Source of the DNA: CALCMJ01 sp964475415
GTDB taxonomy: Bacteria > Bacteroidota > Bacteroidia > Chitinophagales > Saprospiraceae
Length of the DNA stretch: 64,000 nt
Reading direction: 5' to 3'
NCBI GenBank assembly: GCA_964475415.1
Contig: CAYYWZ010000014.1
Location: 1-64,000 of the forward strand
The notes under the pieces were generated by a model. It did not search any database. It had not been told where the DNA came from and saw only the letters and a program-made list of their open reading frames with translations. Shown here piece by piece: positions 26,637 to 41,900 of the stretch; the stretch's first letter is position 1; the number at the start of each line of letters is the position of its first letter. Position numbers and translations under genes: made by a program.

Positions 26637-26934
26637 CTATCTGATTACAGTAACACTACCAGAATAGATCTTCTCTGTTCCATCTATCAGCGTAACTCTA
26701 TATATGTAAGCAAATACTCCAGGATTTACATCCTGTCCTCTAAAAGTTCCATCCCATCCCATTGTCTCATCATTAGGGTCGAAATCTTGGTTTGAGAATA
26801 CTAATTCTCCCCATCGATCATATATATATACTTCATCTACTCTTTCTACAACTTCTGAGGAGTAAAGGGTAAACATGTCATTTTCACCATCTTCATTAGG
26901 TGAAAATACATTTGGAATATATACATCAGGTCTT
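26637..26934 (-). other. Type B T9SS C-terminal sorting domain (gliding-motility-associated)
   Basis: The last ~98 residues read RPDVYIPNVFSPNEDGENDMF, then VYIYDRWGELVFSN, GWDGTFRGQDVNPGVFAYIY and GSVTVIR. This is the gliding-motility-associated C-terminal domain (CHU_C/TIGR04131 type) that directs proteins to type IX secretion and often to SprF-dependent surface attachment. Confidence 0.93.
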
Positions 26935-29900
26935 CTATCTACAGCTATTCTTATTTCTGCAGAAACTTCACATCCATTCTTATCTATTACTGTTAGGGTA
27001 TAAGTAGTAGAACTTACTGGACTAGCAATAGTTGTCATACAATCCACGCAACTGAGACTATCTTCTGGTGTCCATATAGTAGTTTCTATCTCGGATAGAG
27101 GGATATTAATGGAGCCCATTAGTTCTGTAGATTCGCCTAGTTTGATTTCAGTTATTGCATCAATTGTAAGCTCTAAATCATTGCCATCTTCTAAGATGAT
27201 TTCGGTATCAGAAATACAACCATTAGCATCTTCTATACTTAGAGTATATATTCCTGGTGCTAAGTTATCGAAATATGGTTCTGTACTTACTGCGCCAAAA
27301 TTCAGCGAGTAATTATATGGTTCAATTCCTCCGACAACATTTAAGATTTCGATGATACCATTATTTTCTCCAAAGCATAACGGATCCTCTACAATAATAT
27401 CTTCTATCTCCGGCATTATTGGATCTAGTACTAATACAGAATCAATATTTGCACAACCGTTAGTTTCATCTATTACCTCTAAGAAGTATAAGCCTGACTC
27501 ATTTACCATAAGAACTAATTCATTACTAATAAACTGTCCAGCAGCATTTGTCCATGTATAACTAATGTCTTCTCCTTCGGTAGAACCGTTACTACTCAGT
27601 AATGCTTCATCAGAGAAACAGTCAATACTGATTTCATCTCCAGCTTCAGCTATTGGATATTCCAGATCTTCTGGTACGACTATTTCATCTATATTTTGAC
27701 ATCCGCTTTCTGCATCTACAGATTGCATATAATAGGTGCCTGGTTCTGTAACAGTAAGTGTCAATGAAGTTTCGCCAACAATTGTATCATTGTTGCTATC
27801 AAGCCACTGATGTGATATGTTATTACCTGTCAATGATGCTGATGCATCTATCGTTATTTCAGATTGATTACACTGTATAGCTAGAGGTTCTTCGATTTCT
27901 ATTATAGGAAATTGTATGCCATCAATAATCTCTATTTCTCCAGTGGCAAAACAACCAGTTATTGTATCTATAGCTGTAAGTGTAATCGTTCCGCTTGCAG
28001 TTGTTGTAAATGTCGAAGCTACAACAGATTGATCATCGATAGACCATGTGTATTCAACATTAGTTTCGTTATCAGTAGATAAATCTACAGACTCGATTAG
28101 ACAATTGATAATATTATCTGGACTTGTATATATTGCAACTGATGGTGCATCTGTATTATCTATTACAAGTACAGAAGTTAGAGGCGATTCACAATCATTC
28201 GCAGTATCAATAACTTGTAAGAAATATATACCTGGTGTAGAAGTCTCATAGAATAGATCATTAGAAACTACTTCATTATCCTCGTTAGTCCATTCGTAAG
28301 TGATTCCAGAACCTTGAGTTGTATTCTCTGTACCTAAGATTACTAACTCATCATCACAAGTTATTATTTGATCAGGACCTGGATCAGCAACTGGGACATC
28401 TTCATCTAGATCTACTATCACAGAATCTATATCAGAACATAAGTTATCGTAGATGATTTCTAGATAATAAATTCCCGGTTCTGTAACAATAGGATTGAGC
28501 ATGTTTGAACTAAAATTAGGTCCTGTCCAATTGTAAGTTCCCGCCTCACTAGTTGTAGCATTAAGCATGATTTCTGTTACTGTACAGCTTATTGTCTGAG
28601 TAGATCCAGCATCCATGGTTTGTAGACATTCGGAACATGATTCCTGAGAAACAGTAAGAACAGTAGAACAATCATTATCTTCTGAATCATAGATTGTAAA
28701 TTCTATATCTATCCCATTTGCTGGTAGATCTGTAATAATATTATCTACATCATAATTATATGGTCCATAGATTGTAATACCATCTGTTACGAAATACTCA
28801 TTAGTTGAACTTACATTCACTCCTGTAACTTGTATAGTAAGATCAAAAGTGTCATCACTAGAATCCGCTCCAGTATTATTATCATTACATGTTCCAACTT
28901 CTGATGTAAGTATAGATATGTTACAAGCATCTGAGCAAGTATTAGGAGGTGTAACCATTATTTCTTGAATACATGCTGGATCATCAATGTCACTTATTGT
29001 AAGTGTTTGGACACCATCAGATATTAAGAATGGTCCAACATTGATTACTGTGTTATATGGCGCTGTTACAGAAAGTGAACTTATTTCATACGAACCACCA
29101 ATATTATTACCACTTACTTCAAGATCAAATGTAAAGGTGTCATCTGTCGCATCACTTGTCGTACCGTTATCATTGCACGTAATGTTTGAAACAAGTGGAG
29201 CATCTAATATACATGCATCAGAACAAGTAACAAGTTCAGTTGTCTCTTCTGTTGCAATACATCCTAAGTTATCTACGTCTTCGATAACTAAAGTTGCTAT
29301 ATTTCCTGTAGCAGGGTAATCAAAAGATACTACTAGCCCGTAAGTAAATGGACCAAAAGTATCTGAACCTATAGCTACTGTATATTGATTTGAAATACCT
29401 GTATTCTGTCCAGAAGCATTTACTTCTATAGTATAAAAGTCATCAGTTGGATCACTTGATGTACCATTGTCATCACAAGTAAATGAGAACTCATCTACAG
29501 CAAGTGAACAAGCACTAGAACAAGGTGTCAATGCAGTAGTTACTTCTTGAGCAGAACATGCACTATTATCTAGATCAGAGATGACAAGTGTCTGGACAGA
29601 ACCATCAGCAGGAAGTGTAAAGCTACCTTGAGTACCATAAGTGTAAGGTCCGAAAGTATCCGAGCCTATGGTTACGATATATTGATTCGAAGCTCCAGGN
29701 NNNNNNNNNNNNNNNNNNNNNNNNNNNNNNNNNNNNNNNNNNNNNNNNNNNNNNNNNNNNNNNNNNNNNNNNNNNNNNNNNNNNNNNNNNNNNNNNNNNA
29801 AGGTCCGAAAGTATCCGAGCCTATGGTTACGATATATTGATTCGAAGCTCCAGGGTTAGTTGCACTCGCATTTATTTCTACATTGTATATGTCGTCAGCT

Positions 29901-32900
29901 GCATCAGTATCTGTACCATTGTCATCACAAGTAAATGAGAACTCATCTACGGAAAGTGAACAAGCACTAGAACAAGGAATAAGAGCGGTTGTTTGTTCCT
30001 GCGCAAAACACGCGCTATCATCTACATCAGAGATGACAAGTGTCTGGACAGAACCATCAGCAGGAAGTGTAAAGCTACCTTGAGTACCATAAGTGTAAGG
30101 TCCGAAAGTATCCGAGCCTATGGTTACGATATATTGATTCGAAGCTCCAGGATTGAGAGCGCTTGCATTTATTTCTACATTGTATACGTCATCTGTTGCA
30201 TCAGTATCTGTTCCGTTGTCATTACATGTAAATGAAAACTCATCAACTGTAAGTGAACAAGCAGAGGAACAAGGTGTAAGTGCTGAGGTAGATTCATTCG
30301 CACTACAATCAGCATCCTCGTTGTCTTGGAATACTACATTCTGTACAGTGCCATCTGCAGGTAAAGTGAAGCTTCCTTGGGTTCCATAAGCAAATGGGCC
30401 AAAGGTATCAGCTCCTACGATAACTATATATTGTCCACTCGTTCCAGGATTGATTGCTGTAGCGTTAACTGTAATATCATACAAATCATCTGAGTTGTCA
30501 GAATCTGTACCATTATCATTACAAGTAAAACTTAGCTCATCTATGGTAAGCGAGCAAGAAGTAGAACAAGATGTCAATGGAGTTGCTGTTTGTTGAGCAA
30601 TACAACTTGGGTCATCGACATCTGTAAATACAAAGGTCGGAGCAGAACCGTCAGCATCTAATACAAAGCTATTTGTCATTCCGTAAGTATACGGCCCAAA
30701 GGTCTGAGTACCTACTGTAACATTATATTCATCACTTATACTTCCATTAAGTGCTGAAGCATTAATAGTGATTGTATAGAAGTCGTCATTACTATCAGAC
30801 TCTGTACCATTATCATTACATTCAAAATCCAATTGATCTATAGTCAAAGCACATTGGTCAGAACAAGTAGCTAATGGCATAGTCACCTCTAGAGTTGAAC
30901 AACTATTATCTGTAGCATCTGCAAATGTTAAGTTGTATACCATTCCATCAGCAGGAAGCGTAAAATTGACATCTGTATCATATAAGAACGGTCCTAGAAT
31001 ATCTGTACCATTATCCACAGTGTACTGCGAAGAAAGACCAGTATTTAAACCAGAAACATTTATATTGAAGTTGTAGAAGTCATCAGAATCATCAGAAGGG
31101 CTTCCATTATCATTACAAGTATATTCTAATATGTTTACTACTATCTCACAAGCTGTAGAGCATGATGTCAATGCTGTAGTTATTTCTTGAGCAGAACAAG
31201 TATTATCATCTACATCAGAAATCGTAAGATTTTGAATAGAACCGTCAGCAGGAAGTGTAAAGCTGCCTTGAGTACCGTAAGTATAAGGTCCAAATATATC
31301 AGTGCCTATAGTTACAATATATTGATTAGAAGCACCAGGGTTGATAGCACTTGCATTTATTTCTACATTATATATGTCATCCGTTGCATTAGTTTCCGTT
31401 CCATTATCATTACAAGTAAATGAGAATTCATCTACTGTAAGTGAACAAGCTGAAGAGCAAGGTGTAAGTGCTGAGGTAGATTCATTCGCACTACAATCAG
31501 CATCGTCGTTGTCTTGGAATACTACATTCTGCACAGTGCCATCTGCAGGTAAAGTGAAGTTTCCTTGGGTACCATAAGCAAATGGGCCAAAGGTATCAGC
31601 TCCTACGATAACTATATATTGTCCACTCGTTCCAGGATTTATTGCTGTAGCGTTTACAGTGAAGTCATATAGGTCATCTGCATTATCAGAATCTGTACCA
31701 TTGTCATTACAAGTAAAACTTAGCTCATCTATGGTAAGCGAGCAAGAAGTAGAACACGATGTCAATGGTGTTGCCGTTTGTTCAGCAAAACAATTTACAT
31801 CATCAGCATCCGTAAACACAAAAGTAGGTGTAGAACCATCAGCATCTAATCCAAAGCTATTCGTCATACCGTAAGTATATGGTCCAAATGTCTGAGCCCC
31901 CACGGTTACGTTATATTCATTGCTTAAACTTCCATTAAGTGCTGAAGCATTAACAGTGATAGTGTAGAAGTCGTCTGAACTATTAGACTCGGTTCCATTA
32001 TTATTACATTCAAAATCTAACTGAGATATACTCAAAGCACATTCCTCAGAACAGCTTACTAATGGTGTCGTAACTTCTATCACTGAACAACTATTATCAG
32101 TTGCATCAGCAAAGTTTAAGTTGTATACCATTCCATCAGCAGGAAGCGTAAAATTGACATCTGTATCATATATAAATGGCCCTAACTCCTCCGATCCAGT
32201 ATTAACTACATACTGACTAGATACTCCAGTATTCAACCCTGTAACATTTATTGTAAATGTGTAGAAGTCATCGCTGCTGAGTGCCGGCGTACCGTTATCA
32301 TTACAATTGTAGCTTATTTGATTGATCAATATAGCACATACATCTGAGCAACTAACTAAGGCAGTTGTGTTTTCTATTGCATTACAAGTGTTGTTATCTG
32401 CATCTTGATACGTAAGAGTAACTATATTATCTGAAGCCGGTAAAGTAAAGTTTCCTGCCTCTCCATAATTAAATGGTCCGTATATATCTGTCCCTATTAG
32501 AATTTCATATTGATTTGATACACCACCATTTACAGAACTTGCATTAACTGTAAACTCATAAAAGTCATCCGTATTATCTGAAGGTGTACCGTTATCATTA
32601 CAAGTATATTCTAAAGCATCTATAGTTAGAACACAGCTAGAAGAACAGGGTAGTAGAGCATCCGTTATATCAGATATTGTACATCCATTATCTTCTGTAT
32701 CTGTAAATACTATGGTCTCAGCATTAGAAGTCGCTGGTAAATCGAAATTAATACTAACCCCATAATTAAATGGTCCGTATGTGTCTCCACCTACTGTTAT
32801 ATTATATTGATTAGTACTACTTCCATTTAACGCATTTACAGTTGCTATAACAGTGTAGAAATCGTCATTGGCCTGCGAACTTGTACCATTATCATTACAG

Positions 32901-35900
32901 CTATATTCTAAACTTATAAGATCTAAAGAACAAGCAGTAGAACAAGGTGTAAGAGCATCTATACTTTCAGTGAAGAAGCAACTAGAATTATCTGCATCTT
33001 GGAATACTGCATTGAATGTACTACCATTCGCTGGAAGTGTAAAGCTTCCTCCAGAGTTGTAATCATATGGTCCAAAAGTATCTGATCCTATAACTACGAC
33101 AAATTGATTTGAAGCGCCGCCATTTACCGAACTTGCATCAACACTAAATTCATAGAAATCATCTGAGCTGTCTGCTTCTGTTCCGTTATCATTACAAGTG
33201 TGTGTTAGTTCTTCTATTGCTAATTCACATGTTGTAGAGCATGGTGTGAGTGCTGTAGTGATTTCTAATGCATTACACGATGGATCATTAGCATCTTGGA
33301 ACTCCACACCATAACTGATTCCATCAGCTGGGAGGTCAAAAGTTCCTTGGGTACCATAGGCAAATGGTCCATAGGTTATTGCATTTATGATGACAATATA
33401 TTCTCCATCTGGACCTGGATTGCTTGCTGTGGCATTTACAGTGAAATTGTATATATCGTCTGAACTATCTGATGTTGTGTTACTATTATTACAAGTATAT
33501 TGTAATTCTACTATTTCCAATAAACAAGCATCCGAACAACTTACTAGAGCAGGAAGCTCCACAGAGTTTTGACATGCATTATCTAGAATATCTTGGAAGA
33601 TTAACGTTATTATTGATCCATTAGCTGGATAGGTAAAACTACCTCCAGTGTTATAATCGAAAGTACCCTGTAAAATTCCATTTACTCTAACATCAAATTG
33701 AGTAGAACCATTTATTGCACTTGCATTTACAGTAACATCATAAAAGTCATCACTAGGATCAGAATCTGTTCCATTGTTATTACAAACTGCTGTAGATTCT
33801 AGAATAGTAATTTCGCAATCAGAAGAACATGGAGATAGTGCGCCTAGGTCTATCATTTCTGTACAGCCTGGATTGTCAGCATCAACTATCTCTACTATAA
33901 GGTTGGATCCATCGGCTGGCACATCGAATGTTGCAGCAGTTCCATATGCAAAGCTTCCTTGGCTATTTGAGTTTGCTATAATATTGTATTGATTAGATGC
34001 ACCTCCATTTACAGAGCTTGCATTAATAGTTACAGTATAGAAATCATCGGTTGCATCAGAACCTGTTCCGTTATCATTACATATAGTTGATGATTGCGTA
34101 AACTCTATTAGGCAATCATTAGAACACGGAAGATTAGGTCCAATAGATTGTGACACTAAGCAAGAAGGGTTATCTACATCTACGAACGTTATGGTAACAG
34201 TGAGTCCATTAGCTGGAACATCTATAGAGTTATCTATATCGTAATCAAATATCCCTTCTGTTCCACCATTTATTAATACTTCATATTGATTAGTTGATCC
34301 AGGGTTTACACTACTAACGTTAAATGTATAGCTGATAAAATCATCTGAATCATCTGTACCTGTTCCATTATCATTGCAGTTATCTATTATAGAGTTGAGC
34401 GTTATAGCACACTGATCAGAACAGCTTACTAGTGGTCCTTCAGTAATCGTCACGCTACATGATGCTATGTCCGTATCTGTCAAAATCAGATCCATCATAG
34501 AACCATCTGCTGGATATGTAAATGTTCCTATTGTACCATAGTCAAAAGGTCCATAGTTATCAGCACCAATTTCTATAGAGTACGTTTGGCTAGCTCCTTC
34601 ATTTGTTCCGTTAGCTAGTATGTCAATATTGTAAAAGTCATCTGTAGCATCACTCGGTGTGCCATTATCATTACAGAAAATATCTGAACTTAAAACCGTA
34701 ATAAGACAATCATTAGAACAAGGTTCTAGTGGAGCTATTGTGATTATAACTTTACATGCATCATCATCAACATCTTCTATTACGATAGTAGGAGACGAAC
34801 CGTCAGCATCTAAAGTAAATGATTCTAACTGGTCATAATTAAATATTCCTTGGCTAACATTGTTTATAAATACTTCATACTGTGCAGATCCATTAAGTGC
34901 AGTTACTTCTAAGTTTATTGTGTAAAAGTCATCGGTCGCATCTCCTCCAGTTCCGTTATCATTACATTCTATAGTTTCTGTTACTATTGTTAATTCACAA
35001 GAAGTCGAACAAGGCGTAAGGATTCCAGTATTCTGAGTTATAGTACATGATGCATCATCTGTATCTTCTAGGATGATCGTTACATCTGTATTATCAGCAT
35101 CTAGCGTTATCGTTCCTCCTATATCGTATGTAAAGGTAGCTACTACAGTAGAACCTATAATTACATCGTATGTGTTAGATGCACTACCATTTGTCGCAGA
35201 TGCATTTAAGGTAATTGTATAAGTATCATCGGTGGCATCTGTACCCGTTCCATTGTTATTACATTCTATATCAAATTGCGTAATGTCAATGAGGCAATCA
35301 TCTGAACAAGGAGCTAAGAGTCCTAAGTTGTAATTCTCAAAACAAGCATTGTCATCAAGATCGATTATAGATAAGGTTACATCAGTATTATCAGCTTGCA
35401 GTGTTAATGTTTCTATGGCATCATAGTTAAAGGTTCCTAACAAAGTGCTGCCATGAAATACTTCATACTGTCCAGTTACACTACCATTAAGTGCTGAGGC
35501 ATTTATCGATATTGTATAACTGTCATCGGTAGGATCAGTTGAAGTTCCATTGTCTGAACATTCTATTGTAATACTATTTATAATAATATCACAGGTGGAT
35601 GAACATGGTGACAATGGACCTACTTCTTGAGAAGCAGAACAAGCATCCTCATCGGTATCAGAAAAATTAACAGTAATCGTACTTCCATCAGCGACATAGT
35701 CTAAAGTTCCTCCTACACCATAAGTATATGGTCCATAAGTTGTTCCACTTATTTCTATGTCAAAACTATTACTTACTCCGCCATTTGTAGCACTAGCATT
35801 AAGTGTGAGTGTGTAAAAATCATCTAAAGGATCCGTACTAGTACCATTGTCATTACAAACAAAATCTAGCTGCGTAATATCAAGTAGACAATCATCTGAA

Positions 35901-38900
35901 CAAGGAACAAGAGGTCCAATCTCTGCAGTGCCTTGACATGCAGGATCGTTGAAATCAACAAAAGTAATGCTTATAGTAGCATTATTAGCTGGCAAGGTAA
36001 ACATCTGATCTAAATCGTAGTCTAAGGTTGCTTCATTATTACCATTAATGACGACATTGTATTGAGTCGATCCATTTAGTGAAGACACATTAGTTGTTAT
36101 AGTATAGAAATCATCTGTATCATCTGTACCTGTACCATTATCATTACATTCTATAGTTACACTATTTACAATTATTTCGCAATCAGAGCTACAAGGTTCT
36201 AGTTCACCTATATTTATATCATCACTACACGCAGGATCATTTGAGTCTTCATAGCTTAGCGTAACATCGGTTCCGTCAGCTGGTAAATCAAAAGTACCAC
36301 CCAGGCCGTAAGTGTAAGTACCTACTAATATATTATTTGCAAAGACATCGAAAGTAGTAGAAGCATTTACAGCTGATGCATTAACTGTAATTGTGTAAAA
36401 ATCATCACTTGCATCTGTTCCAGTATCATTATCATTACACACTGCACTTGATTGTGTAATAGTTAGTGTACACTCATCAGAACATGGTTCTAGTGGCCCT
36501 ATGTTTTGTGTTAGACTACAATTGACATTATCTACATCATTTATTACTAGCGTTACGTTTCCTCCTACAGCATCAAGCTGGAAGTTGGCAAGTGATCCAT
36601 AAGTATATACTCCTAGAGATACACTGTTAAGGAATATTTCATAACTATTCGTAACTCCTGAATTAGTTGCATTGACAGTAAGACTTACCGTATAAAAGTC
36701 ATCATTATCGTTTGTACCTGTTCCATTATCATTACACACTGTAAGTATATTAGGATCTATTGTTAGGTCGGTACCTTCAGGAACAACAACATCTACTGAA
36801 GTGCCGCAACTGCTGATGTCATTTACATAAACAGTATATGGACCTGGTGCAAGATCTGTATATATTGAAGATGTTTGCCATGTCGTACCATCTAAGCTAT
36901 ATTCTATTACCGGAGTACCGTTGCTGCTATTTGCATCGATCTGACCGTCTGAATTGCCAAAGCAAGATTCACCAATTATAATAGGGTCTAGTGTAGGAGT
37001 AGGATTTACAGTAAGATCTATTTCTACTGTAGTTATACATCCAAAGGTATTTTCTACAACTGCAAATATTAATTGATTATTAGCTGTTGTGTTTTCGTAG
37101 TTTGGTCCTATCGGATTAGTGCCTGCATTTGCATCGCCAAGGTTGTCATAGTAGTTTATCGTATTTCCTGATTCACTAGTTATTGCAGGATTTGCCTCTG
37201 TCAAAATAAAAGTAGCTAGTCCATCATTTTCAGGTCCGTCACAAATTTCTAACGTTGTGTTTTGTGCAACAGGATTTTCATTTATCGTTAAAGTGATAAG
37301 TGTTCTTATTGTACTTATACAACTAGGATCAACATTGCTAACTGTTTCTACATAGTAATTATAAGTGCCTACTGTTGTTTCAGTTGGTTGATAATTTACA
37401 CCTGTAAAAATAGGCGTTCCTCCTGTAGGATCAGTATACCATACTGCGTCAGTGTCAACATCAATAGTTACTGAAAGGGTAGGTGTTGGCTCTCCAAAAC
37501 ATATTTCTTGATCGCCATCACTTACAGGAGGATTTACTGTAGGACAATCACAGTTAGGTGGATTGATAACCTGTGTAAATTCACAGCCATCTCCTGATAC
37601 TAGAGTTAAGGTTAATACATTATTAATGTCAATTCCTGAAATCGTGTAGGTATCAGAACCATCATCTGATTGCGTACCAGAAGAATTATTAACTTCCGTT
37701 GCGTCAGTCATAAATATTACATCATAAAGATCTAGTCCATCACACGCTACTGATATAATAGATATACTTGGTGGTTCACTTACAATAACCGTAATTGTCG
37801 CTGCATCATCAGCGCAATTATCCCCTCCATCTAACTGATAAATGAAGTCGTAACTTCCAGGAGTAATTCCACTAAAATCTATAGCTGCTGGATCAGCAAG
37901 ACTTACTCCTGCACCTCCATCGGCCCATGTTCCATTTACATCAGCATCAGAACTCAGTAGGTCGACTAAACTAATAATTGAATTGACATCTCCACCATTA
38001 CAAACGTTGGTCATATTGTTTGCACCAGCATTTGGAATTTCATCTATTGTTACTTGTATAGTTACAAACTCATCTAGACAAACACCATTACCTGTTACTG
38101 TATAGATGTATTCATAAGTTCCCCCTGTTAGATTTTCTGCATTCAGTATTCCTGTAGCATCATCAAATTGACCTGTACTCGTCGTCTCTGTCCATACACC
38201 GATATCTACTCCTGGAGTAAGAAGTGTATTAAGATCTATAGTAGAACCTGTTTCGTTACAGATAGCTATGGCATTATTATCACCAACAATCGGAGGATCT
38301 TGAAGCATAACAGTAACAGGAATTTCTGAGGTACAGTCTCCGTTACTAGCCAATATATAATAAGTTGTTGTCTCTGTTGGCGTAACTATTGTGTTCGTTA
38401 TTTCATTAATAACCGTTGCAGGAGTTCCACTGTGGTAAGTTATAACTGGACTACCACCATTAGCCTCTGTTACAGAAATGGAAGATAAGTCAAAATTATC
38501 ACCAGAACATATAAGCGGCATATCTGTAGTTAATATCTCAGGTAGAGACTCTATGTTTATGGTGATAGGAATTTCATTAGAACAGTTATCTATAGTAGCT
38601 AATATATAATAGGTAGTTGTACTGTTAATATTTACAATTGTAGATCCTAATTCATTACCAGGTGTTGCAGGCGTACCACTATGATAGGTGATCGTTGCAC
38701 CGGTTGAATTTGCATCAGTTATAGTGATCGTTGATAGATCTATATCTGTGCCTTCGCAAGAAATAGCAGGGATGTTATCCGCAGAAATTTCAGGTTCTGG
38801 ATCGAATTCAATTAACTGATCATGAACGATCGTATTGTTTGTACAAGGATTTGTGAATTCCCAATGGTAGGTAAATGATCCACCGTTATCTATTGCTGTT

Positions 38901-41900
38901 CCAGTAACTGTAGAATTAATTAAACAACTTCCAGTTTCATTATTCGTATATTCAAGATCCGTCATTGCTGGCAAGTCAGCGCCACATGCTAATGTTATAT
39001 TGCCAGGAACATCTATAAAGCTAGGTTCTGTAGCCGGATTGATCGTTATTGTTTGTATATGAATTATGGTTCTATCACAATCATCTGTAAAACTATATTC
39101 TACAGTAATACTTCCTCCACACTCAGTGGTGTTATCCATTACGACTGGATCTACTATTCCGTTTATTCCACAATCTCCTGCTAATCCATTGGATACAGCA
39201 ATAGACTCATACATTTCAGGAATATCAGAGCAACTAAGTTCTAGATTACCTGGAGGATTTGTAAAGCTAGCTTCGGCAGCTGGTTCTACAGTTATAATTT
39301 GTGTTGCTGTAATTGTTCTATCACAATCATCTGTATAAGTCCATGTGTTTGTAAGTTCTCCACCACATGCATCGAAACTTCCAGTCTGAACACCTTCTAC
39401 ACTTCCAGTAATAGCGCATACACCTGTTTCGCTATTCGTATAAGATAGGTCTTCTATTGTGGCAGGAACAGTATTACAATCTACAGTTATATTAGCTGGC
39501 ACATTGATAAATGATGCAATAGGAGCTTCTTCGATCGTAAGTGTTTGGCTGTGAGAAAGTGGATTACCACATTCATCAAATCCTTCCCAAGTATAGGTGA
39601 CATCACCTCCTTGACAAGGACTTGTATTATCCATAATTACTCCTGTAATCATTCCACTTATCTCACATGCATCACTTAAGTTATTTGTGTAAGCAAGATC
39701 TTCTAAAGTTGGAAGTCCTTCTGCACAAGTAAGACTCATATTAACCGGAGGATCTATAAAACTTGGCGCCGGTGCTGGATTGATCGTTATATTTTGAACA
39801 TGTGAAAGTGGGTTGCCACAATTATCTGTTCCCATCCATGTGTAGACTATTGTTGATCCACAAGGATCTATATCGCCCGTCATAGAGCCCGGTATTGAGC
39901 CACTGTTTTCACAACTTCCTACTCCTCCATTAGTATAGTCGATAGGATCTAGTGCAGGTAGTCCATCTATACATTCTATCGTAATATCAGTAGGTGGATT
40001 TACTAGTGTAGCTGCATCAGCTTGAGTTATAGTTATCGTCTGAGTATGTGATAAGGGATAATTACACTCAGTTAGAATTTCCCAAGTATATACAAGTGTT
40101 CCTTCGCTACAAGCATTAGGTCCTCCAGAAGATGTACCTATTATACTTCCTGATATTTCGCAAGAATTTGCAGCACTATTAGTGTAATCAAGATCAATTA
40201 AATCAGGGATAAGATCTCCACAAGCAATTGTTATATCAGCCGGTGGATTTGTTATTGTTGGTTCTGGTGCAGGATTTACCGTTATATTTTGTATGTGAGA
40301 AAGTGGATTACCGCAGTCATCTATACCTGTCCAAGTATAAGTAAGTGTTCCTCCACACGCATCAAAAGAACCTGAAGAAATTCCATCTATACTTCCATCA
40401 TTTGCACAAGGATCCAGAAGAGAATTACTAAAGGCAATTGGGTTAAGCGCTGGCGGAGCATCTACACATTCTATTGTTATATCAGCTGGAGCATCTATTA
40501 AAACAGCTGCTGCGGTAGGTAGTACCGTTATTATCTGTGTATAACTTAATGGGTTACCGCATTCGTCAACACCTGTCCATTCGTAAGAAACAACAGAGCC
40601 ACAAGTTTCTATCATACCAGTTTGTACACCCGCTATACTTCCAGATATGTTACATAGACCTATTATGCCGTTATCATAATTCAGATCTTCTAACAGTGGT
40701 AATCCATCTTCACAATTTATAGTAATGTCAGTTGGTGTATTAGTAAATGTAGGTTCAGTTGCAGGTTCAATAGTTATAGTCTGAGTATGAGTGAGTGGAT
40801 TGTCACAAATGTCTACACCTGTCCATTCATAAGTGATAGTTGAGCCACAAGCTTCGACAGTTCCAGTTTGGATTCCGGTAATTGCTCCAGAAATATTACA
40901 ATCACCTAACACTCCATTATCATAGTCTAGGTCTTCTAGTAGAGGTAAACTCTCATCACAAGCTATCGTTACATCCATTGGAGGATTAGTAAAAGTAGGT
41001 GCTGGAGCTGGATTTATAGTTATGTTTTGTGTATACATTAGTGGGTTTCCACATTCATCTGTACCGCTATATTCATAGGTAATTGCGTTGCCACAAGGGT
41101 CTGGAGTTCCTACTTGCATACCATTATTAAAGGTTCCAGAAATGTTACAATCTCCGATAACATTATTATCGTAAGATATATCCTCAAAAGCTGGTAATGG
41201 ATCACCACAAGTAATCGTAAGATCAGCTGGGGGATTTACCACTACAGGCACCGGAGCAGGATCTACAGTTATGTTTTGTGTATACATTAATGGATTTCCA
41301 CAAATATCTACGCCACTATAATCTATGGTTATAGAGTTGCCACATGGGTCAGGTAAGCCATTGAGTACTCCGTCTATTGTTCCAGAAATATTGCATATAC
41401 CTACAACACCATTATCGTAAGCTATTGGATTAGCTGTGGGTAGTGGATCACCGCAAGTAATAGTTATATCACTTGGAGGATTTGTAAATATGGGAGCAGG
41501 AGCAGGATCGATAGTAATCGTCTGTGTATGCATTAGTGGATTTCCGCATTCGTCGGTACCATTGTAATCTATCGTTATGGAATTTCCACAAGGATCGGGA
41601 GTACCATTTATAACACCATCTACAAAACCTGTGATTTCGCAATCACCATTCAGACCATTGCTATATTCTAGCGGATCAGCATTAGGAAGTGGATCTCCAC
41701 AGGTGATGGTTATATCAGCTGGAGGGTTATTGAAAGTTGGAGCAGGTGCTGGATCTACTGTTATAATTTGTGTATATGTCAATGGGTTTCCACATTCATC
41801 ATTACCACTATATTCATAAGTTATAGAATTGCCACATGGATCTGGTGTACCTACTTGCATTCCATTGTTAAACGTTCCAGATATATTGCAATCTCCAACT

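Larger units (their letters stand above)
28630..36770 (-). repeat. Array B: about 27 tandem ~99-residue 'CNDNGT' units
   Basis: The unit is about 297 bases. It reads C-N-D-N-G-T-x-x-D-x-x-D-D-F-Y, then a beta-rich stretch with N-A-S-A-x-N and G-P-[FY]-x-Y-G, L-P-A-D-G, D-x-D-D-x-x-C, and closes with P-C-S-x-x-C. Four cysteines recur per unit. I counted 27 units, one of them interrupted by the N run. Units towards the C-terminus (low coordinates) are the most alike, so expansion there is recent. The acidic loop suggests calcium binding (inference). I do not recognise a named family for the unit. Confidence 0.85.
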
